Of a DNA stretch of 38,052 nucleotides, positions 16,089 to 27,690 are shown one piece after another. Numbering within the stretch: position 1 is the stretch's first letter; each line of letters opens with the position of its first letter. Below the pieces are notes generated by a model. The model ran no database searches, had not been told where the DNA came from, and saw nothing but the letters and a program-made list of their open reading frames with translations. Made by a program: the position numbers and the translations under genes. The stretch is from Planctomycetaceae bacterium (GTDB taxonomy: Bacteria > Planctomycetota > Planctomycetia > Planctomycetales > Planctomycetaceae). The stretch is taken from the NCBI GenBank assembly GCA_018699955.1, contig JABISG010000011.1, forward strand, positions 1 through 38,052, written 5' to 3'.

Positions 16089-17528
16089 TCAGGCAAGAAT
16101 CTCTTCAACCACCCGCGATTCGCCCACACCGGTCAACCGCGCATCCAACCCGCTGCGCTCGACCGACAGCCGTTCGTGGTCGATCCCCAACAGATGCAGA
16201 ATTGTCGCGTGCCAATCGGGAACGCTGACTTTATCCTCGACGGCGGCGAAACCGAGTTCATCGGTCGCGCCATGAACGACGCCTCCTCTCACGCCTCCGC
16301 CAGCCATCCACGAACAGATGGCGTTCTTGTTGTGATCGCGGCCCGCCTTCTTCGGGTCTTTGTCCGCCGGAAGCTGCGCGATGGGCAATCTGCCAATCTC
16401 GCCCCCCCAAACCAAAAGCGTTTCGTCCAACAAACCGCGTTGGGCGAGATCGCGCAACAGCGCGGCAACCGGCCGATCGGTTCGGTCGCACGCGCTCTTC
16501 AATGATGTGCCGATGTTGCTGTGGTTGTCCCAAATCTGGCTGTTGATAAACAACTGCACGAATCGCACGCCGCGCTCGACCAAACGGCGAGCGATGAGAC
16601 ACCGCCGCCCGTACGATTCAGTCACCGGCTGATCGATGCCGTACATTTTGTGGGTCGCCTCGGTCTCCTGCGAAAGGTCGAGTGCATCGCCGGCCACCAG
16701 TTGCATGCGTGCTGCGAGTTCGTAACTTGCCATCCGCGCCGCCAAGCGGGGTTGCGCGGGACGATTCCGCTGATGGATTCGGTCGAGTCGCGAGATGAGA
16801 TCGCGTTCTAACTCGGTCACCGACGTCGGCTCGGTGAACTCCGGTTTCAGGTTCAACACGGGCGACCCGGTGGCGCGAAATCGCGTGCCCTGATGTTCGG
16901 GCGAGAGATAACCCGATTGCCAGTTATCGACACCGTTCACTGGCAACCCCAACGGATCGTCCAGCACAACATAGGCTGGCAGGTTGTCGTTTTCGCTTCC
17001 CAGCCCGTAACTCACCCACGCCCCCATCGAAGGCCGGCCGGTGAATTCGCTGCCCGATTGAATCTTGTACAACGCCGGTTCGTGCGTCAGATTGGTCGTA
17101 TGCAGCGAGCGGATCATCGCGATCTTGTCGGCCTGCTCGGAAAGATGCGGCATCGCATCGGAGACCCACATTCCACTTTCGCCATGCTGGGCGAAGTTGT
17201 ATGGGCTGCGCATCAGCGCGCCGGCGGCTTCGGGGAACTCGACCTCCCCGGCGATCTTGCTGAAATAGTCCTTGCCGTGATTCTTGTCGAGTTCCGGCTT
17301 CGGATCGAACAGATCCATCTGGCTGGGACCGCCGTTCATGAACAAATGGATGACGGATTTGGCCCGAGGTTCGTGATGCGGCCGCACTTCACGACTCGAC
17401 TCCGCGCCGTAAACGTCGCGTCCCAGCAGGTACATCAACGCAGCGCCCTTCAGGCCGGTTCCAACTTGTTGGAACAAACCGCGCCGGTCGATTGCATTCG
17501 TCAAGGATGTTCGTGAATCCGACGTCAT
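16089..17528 (-). CDS. DUF1501 protein (sulfatase-fold, Tat-type signal)
   Basis: A 479-residue protein of the planctomycete DUF1501 family, distantly related to the alkaline phosphatase/sulfatase fold. The N-terminus contains DRRGLFQQVGTGLKGAALMYLL, a twin-arginine-like signal. Family marks are SVIHLFMNGGPSQMDLFDPKP, FAQHGESGMWVSDAMPHL, PSMGAWVSYGLGSENDNLPAYVVL, the late LLVWGGEIGR and GRDHN, and GIDHERL near the end. The activity of DUF1501 proteins has not been shown. It starts 18 bases after the stop of the PSD1 gene, with AAGGCGAGA before its ATG; the two form the usual planctomycete pair and are very likely co-transcribed and function together in the envelope. Confidence 0.9.
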   Translation of the reverse strand: MTSDSRTSLTNAIDRRGLFQQVGTGLKGAALMYLLGRDVYGAESSREVRPHHEPRAKSVIHLFMNGGPSQMDLFDPKPELDKNHGKDYFSKIAGEVEFPEAAGALMRSPYNFAQHGESGMWVSDAMPHLSEQADKIAMIRSLHTTNLTHEPALYKIQSGSEFTGRPSMGAWVSYGLGSENDNLPAYVVLDDPLGLPVNGVDNWQSGYLSPEHQGTRFRATGSPVLNLKPEFTEPTSVTELERDLISRLDRIHQRNRPAQPRLAARMASYELAARMQLVAGDALDLSQETEATHKMYGIDQPVTESYGRRCLIARRLVERGVRFVQLFINSQIWDNHSNIGTSLKSACDRTDRPVAALLRDLAQRGLLDETLLVWGGEIGRLPIAQLPADKDPKKAGRDHNKNAICSWMAGGGVRGGVVHGATDELGFAAVEDKVSVPDWHATILHLLGIDHERLSVERSGLDARLTGVGESRVVEEILA

Positions 17529-17546
17529 ACTCTCGCCTTGCCTTCC

Positions 17547-20294
<2,748 letters not shown>

Positions 20295-20353
20295 ACTCGC
20301 AGTCTACAAGAGATATCACTCAAAGCGAAACGCTGCCGGAACGTTCCCCCACC

Positions 20354-20386
20354 GTTCGATCCCTCGGGCCGCAGCCCGAGGGCTTT
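20354..20386 (-). repeat. Palindromic REP-like element, family A, copy 3
   Basis: GTTCGATCCC, a 9-bp stem CCCTCGGGC/GCCCGAGGG (20361-20369 with 20374-20382) and GGGCTTT. It is the cleanest hairpin of the family. It lies between the SMP-30 gene (ending at 20432, minus) and the start of the PSD1 gene, so it could also limit read-through, though no T-run follows. Confidence 0.7.
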
Positions 20387-20431
20387 GGGGCGTGGCATCA
20401 GCAAACTGAGCCAGCCTCTTGCGAAAACCCA

Positions 20432-21475
20432 TCACTTCGATGGCAGATGATACCCTTCGACGTTCAAGCGAATGCGGTACAAACTCTTCCCGGCGGTGAT
20501 GTACAACGTTTTCGATTCCGCGCCGCGGCCGAAGCCGACGTTGGTGGGGATTTCGGTTTCGATGTAGGCCAGTTCTTTGCCTTTGGGGGAGTAACAGTAG
20601 ATGCCGGGGCGGGTCTCGTCGCGGACGGCAACCCAGATGTTACCCTCTTCGTCGGCGATCAATCCGTCGGGACCGTCCTGTGGAGAATAATCGACGAGAA
20701 CTTTGCGAAACTTCGCGGTCCCGTCGGCCGCCAGATCGTACGCCATCAACGCCATCCGCCCCTTGTACGTCGGCAAGTCTTCGGGTAGCTGCTCAATTCC
20801 CGTCGAACCGTTATCGTTGCTGACAACGTACAACGTTTTCTGGTCGGGCGAGACGCAGACGCCGTTCGGTTTGCCGGCATCGGTAATAATACGATGGATC
20901 GAGCCGTCGGTGTCGATGCGGTAGACGGCCATCAGCGGCTGCTCGATCGGCTCGTGTCCCAGATATTTCGGATCGCTGAAATAAATGCGGCCCTTTTCGT
21001 CGATGGTGATGTCGTTCGGCGAGTTCAATTTGCGGCCCTCGAACAGTCCGCCGATGATGTAACTCTTGCCGGTCTTCATGTCGGTGCGAACAACGCGACG
21101 GCCGCCATAGTCGGCTCCCTCGGCGACAATCATGTTACCCTTGGCATCGAACTTGATGCCGTTCGACATTCCGCTCGGCGAACGGAAGACGGTGGCCTTC
21201 TTCGTCCTCGGGTCGAACTTCCAGATGTGTCCGGCTTCAATCGCGCCGGTGTCGTCCATGCACTTGTGCGAGAACGTGATATCGCTGAAATACATCGTTC
21301 CATCGGGTGCCGCCGCCACTCCTTCGGTCAACGCACAGCCACCGTCAAACAGCAACTCCAACTTCGCGCCGGGGGCGACATAGTCGTTTTGGGTTGACGG
21401 CAATTCCGCGCTCACTGGCAGGACGATCGACAGGATGACAACAATTGATAACACGCCATTCTTGATTCCGCGCAT
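20432..21475 (-). CDS. SMP-30/gluconolactonase-like secreted propeller
   Basis: A 347-residue protein of the SMP-30/gluconolactonase/LRE family. The ATG at 21475 has GGGGAG six bases upstream and gives a signal peptide (VLSIVVILSIVLPVSA); the 21487 start is a TTG. Six-bladed propeller motifs are seen: EGVAAAPDGTMYFSDI (the Glu metal ligand), GMSNGIKFDAKGNMIVAEG, LNSPNDITIDEKGRIYFSDP (Asn ligand), KPNGVCVSPDQKTLYVV and DGPDGLIADEEGNIWVA (Asp ligand). It likely hydrolyses sugar lactones outside the cytoplasm. It is divergent from the Ldh-family gene at 21630, in a stretch with several sugar-acid genes. Confidence 0.85.
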   Translation of the reverse strand: MRGIKNGVLSIVVILSIVLPVSAELPSTQNDYVAPGAKLELLFDGGCALTEGVAAAPDGTMYFSDITFSHKCMDDTGAIEAGHIWKFDPRTKKATVFRSPSGMSNGIKFDAKGNMIVAEGADYGGRRVVRTDMKTGKSYIIGGLFEGRKLNSPNDITIDEKGRIYFSDPKYLGHEPIEQPLMAVYRIDTDGSIHRIITDAGKPNGVCVSPDQKTLYVVSNDNGSTGIEQLPEDLPTYKGRMALMAYDLAADGTAKFRKVLVDYSPQDGPDGLIADEEGNIWVAVRDETRPGIYCYSPKGKELAYIETEIPTNVGFGRGAESKTLYITAGKSLYRIRLNVEGYHLPSK

Positions 21476-21629
21476 GACTCTCCCCAAGATATGAGACCAC
21501 GTTCACTGGTGCAGTATTCGTTTCACTCTATGCTGGACCATTCATCGACCAACTGCAAGTATCCGCCCGAAGGTGGTGCACTTGATTGAACAGAACCATC
21601 GGCGTTGAACGCCGGCATCGGAGTATTTG

Positions 21630-22694
21630 ATGAAACTGCAACCTGAGGCACTGAAACAATTTGTTTCGCGTGTTTTCGCGAACATCGGCTGCGGCGGTGA
21701 CGAAGCCGACTGCATCGGCGATCATCTCGTTGAGGCCAATCTGGCAGGACACGATTCGCATGGCGTCATTCGTACGCCAATTTATGTTGAATGGCTGAAC
21801 GCCGGAAAGGTCGTTGCCAACCAGAATCTCGACATCACCATCGATTCCCCGACGCTGACCGTTGCTGACGGCAATCTTGGATTCGGACAGTGGATCGGCA
21901 AGCAAATCACGGCAATCGGCATCGACAAATGCAAAGAGCAGGGAATGTCGATTGTCGCGTTGCGTAACGCGGGACATCTAGGACGCATCGGCCATTACGC
22001 CGAGATGGCAGCCGTAGAAGGATTGGTTTCACTGCACTTTGTGAACACCAGCGGGCTGGGCATGTTCGTCGTGCCGTCGGGAGGTCTCGATGCACGGCTA
22101 TCGGTGAATCCCATCGCCGTCGGTTTTCCGCTGCCCGGCCGTTCGCCGTTCATTCTTGACATGGCCGCCGCTTCGGCAGCCGAAGGAAAACTCAAAGTCG
22201 CCCGCAACAAGGGCGTCCCGGTTCCCGCCGGCTGGATTCTCGATTCCAAGGGGCAACCGACGACCGATCCCAACGACTTCTACACCGATCCAATGGGAGC
22301 GATTCTGCCATTCGGAGGACACAAAGGTTACGGCCTCGGATTGGTGGCCGAGATTCTCGCCGGCGCACTGACGGGAGCCGGTTGCAGTCAACCGGGCAAG
22401 ACGCAGCTCGAACAGGGAATGCTCTCGATTTACGTCGATCCGCAGAAGCTGCAAAGCGGCGATGCGTTTGCTGCAGAGATCGGACGGTACATCGACTTCG
22501 TGAAAACCTCACGGCCAAGCACACCCGATGGGAAAGTGCTGATCCCCGGCGACATTGAAGAACAAACACGCGCCGTGCGTCGTCAAGGATTGGAACTGGA
22601 TAAAGCAACCTGGAAACAACTCACCGACGCCGCCCAAGCGTGTGACGTACCGCAGGAATTGATCGACGCCGCCGTCATGTCGAATGATGATTGA
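21630..22694 (+). CDS. Malate/L-lactate/ureidoglycolate dehydrogenase family (Ldh2)
   Basis: A 354-residue NAD(P)-dependent dehydrogenase. The ATG at 21630 has CGGAG seven bases upstream; the preceding TTG codon extends the frame by one only. Family marks: LAGHDSHGVIRTPIYVEWL with the conserved D-S-H-G, DGNLGFGQWIGKQ, VALRNAGHLGRIGHYAEMA with the catalytic His region, VHFVNTSG-like SLHFVNTSGLG, PLPGRSPFILDMAAASAAEGKL, and LPFGGHKGYGLGLVAEILAGALTGAG. The family oxidises 2-hydroxy acids (malate, lactate, sulfolactate, 2,3-diketogulonate); the substrate is not decidable here. Neighbouring lactonase and UxuA genes suggest a sugar-acid substrate. Cytoplasmic. Confidence 0.88.
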   Translation: MKLQPEALKQFVSRVFANIGCGGDEADCIGDHLVEANLAGHDSHGVIRTPIYVEWLNAGKVVANQNLDITIDSPTLTVADGNLGFGQWIGKQITAIGIDKCKEQGMSIVALRNAGHLGRIGHYAEMAAVEGLVSLHFVNTSGLGMFVVPSGGLDARLSVNPIAVGFPLPGRSPFILDMAAASAAEGKLKVARNKGVPVPAGWILDSKGQPTTDPNDFYTDPMGAILPFGGHKGYGLGLVAEILAGALTGAGCSQPGKTQLEQGMLSIYVDPQKLQSGDAFAAEIGRYIDFVKTSRPSTPDGKVLIPGDIEEQTRAVRRQGLELDKATWKQLTDAAQACDVPQELIDAAVMSNDD

Positions 22695-23032
22695 AAACAG
22701 TTGACTAGACTTCGCTGTAGATGGCCGGACGTTTGCAACGTCAAACAAGCGACCGCGACGCGGAGCATCGAAGACGTGCGTTCCCACGCCGGAGCGCGGG
22801 AACGAGAATTGGAAAGCTCCTATCGCTGATGAACTGTTGTTGGGCTTTCGCCGTTGCTCATTTGCCCGCGAACTCCCGTCTCGATACGCTGATTCTGTTG
22901 CCGTTCATGATGCGGGCTGTGAATTCTCATGATGGCCCGCCATCGGTCATCCAATCGGCGTTGGGTTTTTCGTCGCCGGTGAGCGGGACGATCAGACCAA
23001 TCCAGATTCGTTTATATAGGAGAAACTTCACG
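22695..23032 (+). other. Intergenic region with a GTTCCC/GGGAAC hairpin
   Basis: The frame of the small membrane protein stays open back through this 338-base gap (to 22721), but the translation there is Arg-rich and unlike a protein. An inverted repeat CGTTCCC/GGGAACG (22779-22785 with 22798-22804) lies near the left end. A good ribosome site, AGGAGAAA, appears at about 23018 for the gene at 23033. No promoter could be fixed. Confidence 0.4.
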
Positions 23033-23341
23033 ATGAACTCGGAAACGGACAAACCTAAGAATGTTCTGGCAGATCTGAAAAAGATAGAGTCTTGGGCATC
23101 GATCACTCGCGGGTTAACCGGCCTGTGGGCAATTGGGCTTGTCGGGGCGTTGGCATTACATGTTTTTGGCATCATTGAAAAGGAATTCTTACTTGGTCCA
23201 ATGTTCTCTCTCCTTTTCACATTTTTTCTCGCATTGCCTCTTGGCTTGGTGGCGATGTCAAAAAAGGCGATCGAAAATCTACAAGAGCGAGTGTCGGAGT
23301 TGGAAAAGCGTTTGCCACAGTCACCGGGAAGTACACAGTGA
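23033..23341 (+). CDS. Small two-helix membrane protein with coiled-coil tail
   Basis: A 102-residue protein from the ATG at 23033, with AGGAGAAA about 10 bases upstream. Order: a charged N-terminus (MNSETDKPKNVLADLKKIES), a first membrane helix at about 35-50 (GLWAIGLVGALALHVFGII), a short loop, a second helix at about 56-78 (FLLGPMFSLLFTFFLALPLG), and a C-terminal amphipathic helix AIENLQERVSELEKRL with leucines in heptad spacing, so it probably dimerises. Both ends are predicted cytoplasmic. The gene is richer in A/T than its neighbours by eye. I do not recognise a family. It is isolated between the Ldh-family and NHL genes. Confidence 0.7.
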   Translation: MNSETDKPKNVLADLKKIESWASITRGLTGLWAIGLVGALALHVFGIIEKEFLLGPMFSLLFTFFLALPLGLVAMSKKAIENLQERVSELEKRLPQSPGSTQ

Positions 23342-23500
23342 AGCCTCGACCCGAAAGTTGTGTAACATTGAAAATTCCGATGTTGCGACACAGATGAGTT
23401 GAAATCTTGATAGCGAAACTTGCGTTTCTTTTTGCGATTTCTTGTGTTTTTTGTGGCAATTGAAACACGTGATTGCCATCCAAACTGCAACAGGTGAACC

Positions 23501-24490
23501 ATGACAATCGTCGGCAGTGCAGCGTGTTCGTTTGAGCCGGTTCCCGATTGGCCGCAGATTCCCGGCGATGTGGAAATGCTCGAAGCGGTTGGCGTCGCCG
23601 TCGATTCGCGCGACCGTGTTTATGTTTTCAACCGCAGCAATCGCCCGGTGCTCGTCTTTTCGGCCGACGGTGAGTATCTCGCAGGTTGGGGCGAAGGACT
23701 GTTCGTCCGGCCGCACGGTATTTGGATCGACAAGGACGACTCGCTGTTGCTGGTCGACGACATGGGACACAACGTACGACGGTTTTCGGGCGACGGTGAT
23801 TTACTGCAGACCATCGGCCCGAGTGGCGAACCGTCGCCGACAAACATCGACGGCATGGACTTCCGCACCATCAGCCACGGTGCGCCGCCGTACAACATGC
23901 CGACGAACATTGTCGCCGACAGCGACGGCGATCTGTTCATCACCGACGGCTATGGCAACGCCCGAGTTCATCATTTTTCGGCGGCAGGCGAATACGTCAC
24001 CTCGTGGGGAGAACCGGGCGACGGACCGGGACAATTCAACGTGCCACACGGACTTGGCATCGACGCCGAAGATCGCCTGTATGTGGCCGACCGTGAAAAC
24101 AGTCGCGTGCAGATTATGACCCGCGAAGGGGAATTGCTGGAAACATGGACCGACGTTGTGCGCCCCTGCGAAGTTTATGTCGCCGCCGACGGTTTGGTTT
24201 TCGTCGCGGAACTCGGCCGCCGTAGTGGGCTGTTTGGGTGGGAACAACCCGACGCGTCATCGCCGGGCAGTCGCATGAGTGTTTTCAACACCGATGGCAA
24301 ACTGCTCACCCGCTGGGGCGGCGGCGATGACCCAGCATCGCCCACCGATTTCTACTCTCTGCACGACGTCCAACTCGATTCCGTCGGCAACCTGTACACC
24401 GCCGAAGTGTCTGCATCGGCATCGCTCAACGCCACGCAGCCATCAACCGGGTGTCCGACGTTGCGGAAGTTTGTGCGGCGGGCAAAGTAA
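23501..24490 (+). CDS. NHL-repeat beta-propeller protein
   Basis: A 329-residue protein built of NHL-type blades: EAVGVAVDSRDRVYVFNRSN, RPHGIWIDKDDSLLLVDDMG, MPTNIVADSDGDLFITDGYG, VPHGLGIDAEDRLYVADREN, and LHDVQLDSVGNLYTAEV at the end. Each has the GIxxDxxDxLYVxD pattern. The arrangement resembles peptidyl-alpha-hydroxyglycine alpha-amidating lyase-like planctomycete proteins. There is no signal peptide from the ATG at 23501 (ribosome site AGGTG), so it is predicted cytoplasmic, unless a start was missed; upstream DNA gives no in-frame extension. Enzymatic activity is uncertain; such propellers also serve as binding scaffolds. Confidence 0.82.
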   Translation: MTIVGSAACSFEPVPDWPQIPGDVEMLEAVGVAVDSRDRVYVFNRSNRPVLVFSADGEYLAGWGEGLFVRPHGIWIDKDDSLLLVDDMGHNVRRFSGDGDLLQTIGPSGEPSPTNIDGMDFRTISHGAPPYNMPTNIVADSDGDLFITDGYGNARVHHFSAAGEYVTSWGEPGDGPGQFNVPHGLGIDAEDRLYVADRENSRVQIMTREGELLETWTDVVRPCEVYVAADGLVFVAELGRRSGLFGWEQPDASSPGSRMSVFNTDGKLLTRWGGGDDPASPTDFYSLHDVQLDSVGNLYTAEVSASASLNATQPSTGCPTLRKFVRRAK

Positions 24491-24525
24491 ACTCAGCTGT
24501 TGGGATGGGCGAAGCGTGATTGGGA

Positions 24526-24662
24526 GGGCGAGGCTCCGGCCGAGCCGCGGGTGTGGTGGCTCTATCACTTCCTTAGCTTAGTGGCGCACAGATGATGGTG
24601 AGCGGAATAAGGTAGGAACGCGAGTTGATTGTTGAACACGCGGCTCGGCAGGAGCCTCGCCC
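24526..24662. mobile_element. MITE-like element with 24-bp inverted ends
   Basis: GGGCGAGGCTCCGGCCGAGC plus CGCG (24526-24549) and its reverse complement at 24639-24662 match at 23 of 24 positions. The 137-base unit has no coding frame of note. It sits alone in the 324-base gap between the NHL gene and uxuA. GGCGAGGCTCC-type repeats are a familiar dispersed element in planctomycetes. No clear target duplication is visible. Confidence 0.5.
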
Positions 24663-24814
24663 TCGCAAGTGATTGCCGCATGTCATCAACGCCCCAATTC
24701 TCCGCATCCCTCCCACAATGGCAAGAACATTCGCGTTCGGGTAGCCTAATTGCTCGCTCCTCTGCGAGTCGCGGCTAACCGGAACCTCCAATTCCCATTG
24801 AAAAGCAACACACC

Positions 24815-25837
24815 ATGATCAATCTTGACGATTTACCCATTCGTGTCGGGTTGGGGCAGTTTCGTGAAATTAGCGACGAGCGGCTGGCGTTTATTAAACA
24901 GTGCGGCGTTGATGATTTTCAGATGAATACGCCCACGCTGCCCGGCGATGGAAAATGGGCATACGAAGACCTGGCGAAGCTGGTTGAGAAGTCCGAAAAC
25001 GTGGGCCTGCGGCTGATGGCCCTGGAGAACGTGCCCAATGTTTTCTGGGACAAAATTATGCTCGGCCTGCCCGGTCGCGAGCAACAACTGGAGAACATGA
25101 TCGAGACGGTCCGCAACATTGGCAAGGCGGGCATCCCCATTCTCGGCTATCACTTCATGCCCAACGGCGTGTGGCGAACTTCGCAGAACGCCGTGGTTCG
25201 CGGCGGAGCAACGGCGACGTCGTTTCACCTGCAGCAAGCCGTCACGGCCGACGCTGACGAACAGCGCGAGTATTGCCGTTCGCCTTCGGTTTCCGACACC
25301 GTCGGCCAAGAGAAGACCGAAGAGGAAATGTGGGAGAACTACGACTGGTACCTGGAACGAATCCTGCCGGTTTGCGAGGAAGCGGGCGTGCGGTTTGCGC
25401 TGCATCCGGACGATCCGCCGGTTGAATCGCTGGCCGGTATCTCCCGCCTATTTTACAAATTCGAGAACTTCCAGCGGGCGATGGATCAATTCAACAGCCC
25501 GATGCACGGCTTGGATTTCTGTCACGGTTGCTGGTCGGAAATGCGCGGCGGTGAAGGCGTGACCGATGCCCTCAGGCATTTCGGCCAGCGCGGCCAAATT
25601 TTCTACGTTCATTTTCGCGACGTCCAAGGAACGGCAGACCACTTCACCGAATGCTGGTTGGGCGAGGGGAATTGCGATCCGGCCGAATCCATTCGCACAC
25701 TGAAAGAGGTCGGCTTCAACGGATTCCTGATTCCCGATCATGTGCCGCACCTCATCGACGACACCGATTGGGGACACCGCGGGCGAGCATGGACCGTCGG
25801 CTACATCAAGGCACTGCTGGCCGCCGTCAAGGTGTGA
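24815..25837 (+). CDS. uxuA: Mannonate dehydratase UxuA
   Basis: A 340-residue TIM-barrel enzyme that removes water from D-mannonate to give 2-dehydro-3-deoxy-D-gluconate in hexuronate breakdown. Marks seen: IPILGYHFMPNGVWRTS, the metal/substrate region GVRFALHPDDPPVESLAGIS, GLDFCHGCWSEM, IFYVHFRDVQGTADHFTE with conserved His and Arg, and FLIPDHVPHL. The length is close to the shorter bacterial UxuA group (E. coli has 394). Only a weak ribosome site precedes the ATG. It stands beside sugar-acid and sulfatase genes, so glucuronate- or iduronate-containing glycans may feed it. Cytoplasmic. Confidence 0.9.
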   Translation: MINLDDLPIRVGLGQFREISDERLAFIKQCGVDDFQMNTPTLPGDGKWAYEDLAKLVEKSENVGLRLMALENVPNVFWDKIMLGLPGREQQLENMIETVRNIGKAGIPILGYHFMPNGVWRTSQNAVVRGGATATSFHLQQAVTADADEQREYCRSPSVSDTVGQEKTEEEMWENYDWYLERILPVCEEAGVRFALHPDDPPVESLAGISRLFYKFENFQRAMDQFNSPMHGLDFCHGCWSEMRGGEGVTDALRHFGQRGQIFYVHFRDVQGTADHFTECWLGEGNCDPAESIRTLKEVGFNGFLIPDHVPHLIDDTDWGHRGRAWTVGYIKALLAAVKV

Positions 25838-26012
25838 TCGTTCAGCGGGGAGTTCTGAAACGGCTTCACTGCCATTCCGCAATTGGACAGACATCGCTCG
25901 AACTTGGCGACGTGACGGTGTGTCTCTAAGATTTAATAGAGTGTGGAGGCGATGCTGCCGCCACGCCTCGATGACCAACCAACTAACATTTTGAAACTGT
26001 GCGAATTGTGTC

Positions 26013-27149
26013 ATGGCGACGCGAGTGATTCTGGCAATGAGCGGCGGCGTCGATAGTTCGGCGGCAGCCCATTTGCTCAAACAACAGGGATATGAAGTCA
26101 TCGGTCTGTTCATGCGGTCCGGAGTGGCGGAAGAGACCGCCTGCACAACGACCGCCGCTGCGTCAACATCGGGCGCAGCAACGGCCGTGTTGCCGGTCAT
26201 CAACCCGCGCAGCAATAAACAAGGGTGTTGCAGCGCCTCGGATGCCGCCGATGCACGCCGCGTCGCCGACACGCTCGACATTCCCTTCCACGCACTCAAT
26301 TTTCAAGACGCGTTCGCGCGGATTAAGGACTACTTCGCCGACGAATACCTGGCCGGCCGCACGCCGAACCCCTGTGTGATGTGTAACAACTGGCTGAAGT
26401 TCGGCCGGCTATGGGAGTTTGCCAAGCAGGTTGGCGCGGAGAAGATTGCCACCGGACACTACGCACAGATTCATACGGGTGATTCCGCCGACGATTCCCC
26501 CGCGCTGATTCGCGGGGTGGATCGCTCGAAGGATCAATCGTACGTGCTGTTCGGCATCGACCGTGATCTGCTGAAAAATATCCTCTTCCCAATTGGCGGA
26601 TTCGAGAAGCCGAAGTTACGAGCGTTAGCACGCGAGGCCGGCATTCGCACGGCCGACAAACCCGATAGCCAGGAAATCTGCTTCATTCCCGACAACGACT
26701 ATTCCGGTTTTCTCGATCGCTATCGCGGGCCGCAGGAAACGGCGGGCGAATTGGTCGATACGGCGGGCAACGTTGTCGGCCATCACGACGGTTTTCAGAA
26801 CTTCACCATCGGTCAGCGCAAGGGGCTTGGCGTGACATTCGGATCGCCGAGATTCGTCGTCGCCATCGAAGCCGACACGCGGCGGGTTGTCATCGGCCTG
26901 AAGGAAGACCTCGCCGACAGTCAACTTGAAGCCGATCGTTTGAATTGGCTCGTCGAAGATCTGCCGACCAACTTCCGCTGCCTGGCAAAAATCCGCTACC
27001 GCCACACCGCAGCGGCGGCCGAGGCTCATATCGTCTCGGAAGACCGACTTCGCGTCACCTTCGACGACCCCCAGTACGCCATCGCCCCCGGTCAGGCCGT
27101 CGTGCTTTATGACGGCGACCGCGTGTTAGGCGGCGGGTGGATTCGGTAA
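26013..27149 (+). CDS. mnmA: tRNA-specific 2-thiouridylase MnmA
   Basis: A 378-residue MnmA, which thiolates U34 of Lys, Glu and Gln tRNAs using sulfur carried on a protein partner. The N-terminal PP-loop is RVILAMSGGVDSSAAAHLL. The catalytic cysteines lie in GRTPNPCVMCNNWLKFG and PDSQEICFIPD. Other family marks: KIATGHYAQI, DQSYVLFGIDRDLLKNILFP, and NFTIGQRKGLGV. Between GLFMRSG (about 35) and the conserved QGCCSASDAADARRVA lies an Ala/Thr-rich insert, longer than in E. coli MnmA. C-terminal RLRVTFDDPQYAIAPGQAVV is the beta-barrel domain. Single gene, 175 bases after uxuA. Confidence 0.94.
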   Translation: MATRVILAMSGGVDSSAAAHLLKQQGYEVIGLFMRSGVAEETACTTTAAASTSGAATAVLPVINPRSNKQGCCSASDAADARRVADTLDIPFHALNFQDAFARIKDYFADEYLAGRTPNPCVMCNNWLKFGRLWEFAKQVGAEKIATGHYAQIHTGDSADDSPALIRGVDRSKDQSYVLFGIDRDLLKNILFPIGGFEKPKLRALAREAGIRTADKPDSQEICFIPDNDYSGFLDRYRGPQETAGELVDTAGNVVGHHDGFQNFTIGQRKGLGVTFGSPRFVVAIEADTRRVVIGLKEDLADSQLEADRLNWLVEDLPTNFRCLAKIRYRHTAAAAEAHIVSEDRLRVTFDDPQYAIAPGQAVVLYDGDRVLGGGWIR

Positions 27150-27171
27150 GCTGGAATTCAGAGTGGGGAAA

Positions 27172-27202
27172 AAGCCCACGGGCGACGCCCCGTGGGATCG
27201 AG
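27172..27202 (+). repeat. Palindromic REP-like element, family A, copy 4
   Basis: AAGCCCACGGG, a CGACG centre and CCCCGTGGGATCGAG, with an 8-bp CCCACGGG/CCCGTGGG stem. It lies 23 bases after mnmA and before the VOC gene. Orientation is the same as copy 1. Confidence 0.75.
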
Positions 27203-27251
27203 CGGGACACCAGTAACATGATTAACCAATCTGGAACCAGGAAGAACACCA

Positions 27252-27635
27252 ATGAGAATCGAACACGTTGCATTTCACGTTGCCGACCCGGCTGCGATGG
27301 CCGATTGGTATGTTGAGCATTTGGGGTTCACGATCAAACGCAAGATCGACGAGTCGCCCTTCATGCATTTCATTGCCGACGGCAGCGGCACGGTGATGTT
27401 TGAACTCTACCGCCAGCCACATCTGCGCGTCCCCGATTACCGGGAAACCGATCCGTCGCAATTGCACGTGGCGTTTGTCTCCGACGACATCGAAGGAGAC
27501 CGTCAGCGCCTGCTCGCAGCCGGCGCAACAGCCGAAGGCGACCCAATCACCCCCGGCGGCGACGTGTTGGCCATGATGCGCGACCCCTGGGGTCTGGCGA
27601 TTCAACTGGCCCAACGCGCCGAACCAATGGTTTGA
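27252..27635 (+). CDS. VOC-family (glyoxalase/bleomycin-resistance fold) protein
   Basis: A 127-residue protein with two beta-alpha-beta-beta-beta units of the vicinal oxygen chelate fold. The first unit begins RIEHVAFHVADPAAMADWYV with a His at position 5 in the usual metal position, and MFELYR supplies the Glu. The second has QLHVAFVSDDIEGDRQRLLA (His) and ends MMRDPWGLAIQLAQR, the family's closing DPxG motif with a final Gln where the usual Glu would be. The reaction is unknown; VOC proteins include lyases, dioxygenases and resistance proteins. The ribosome site AGGAAG precedes the ATG. It precedes a sulfatase on the same strand after 55 bases. Confidence 0.85.
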   Translation: MRIEHVAFHVADPAAMADWYVEHLGFTIKRKIDESPFMHFIADGSGTVMFELYRQPHLRVPDYRETDPSQLHVAFVSDDIEGDRQRLLAAGATAEGDPITPGGDVLAMMRDPWGLAIQLAQRAEPMV

Positions 27636-27690
27636 GTGCTCGCTTCAACAAAATCTTGCCGACTTAACTCATCCATCCTCAGGCCGACCG

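Noticed and set aside
22721..23032. Longer start for the small membrane protein gene
   Set aside because: The added residues are Arg-rich with no conserved character, while a good AGGAGAAA site precedes the ATG at 23033.
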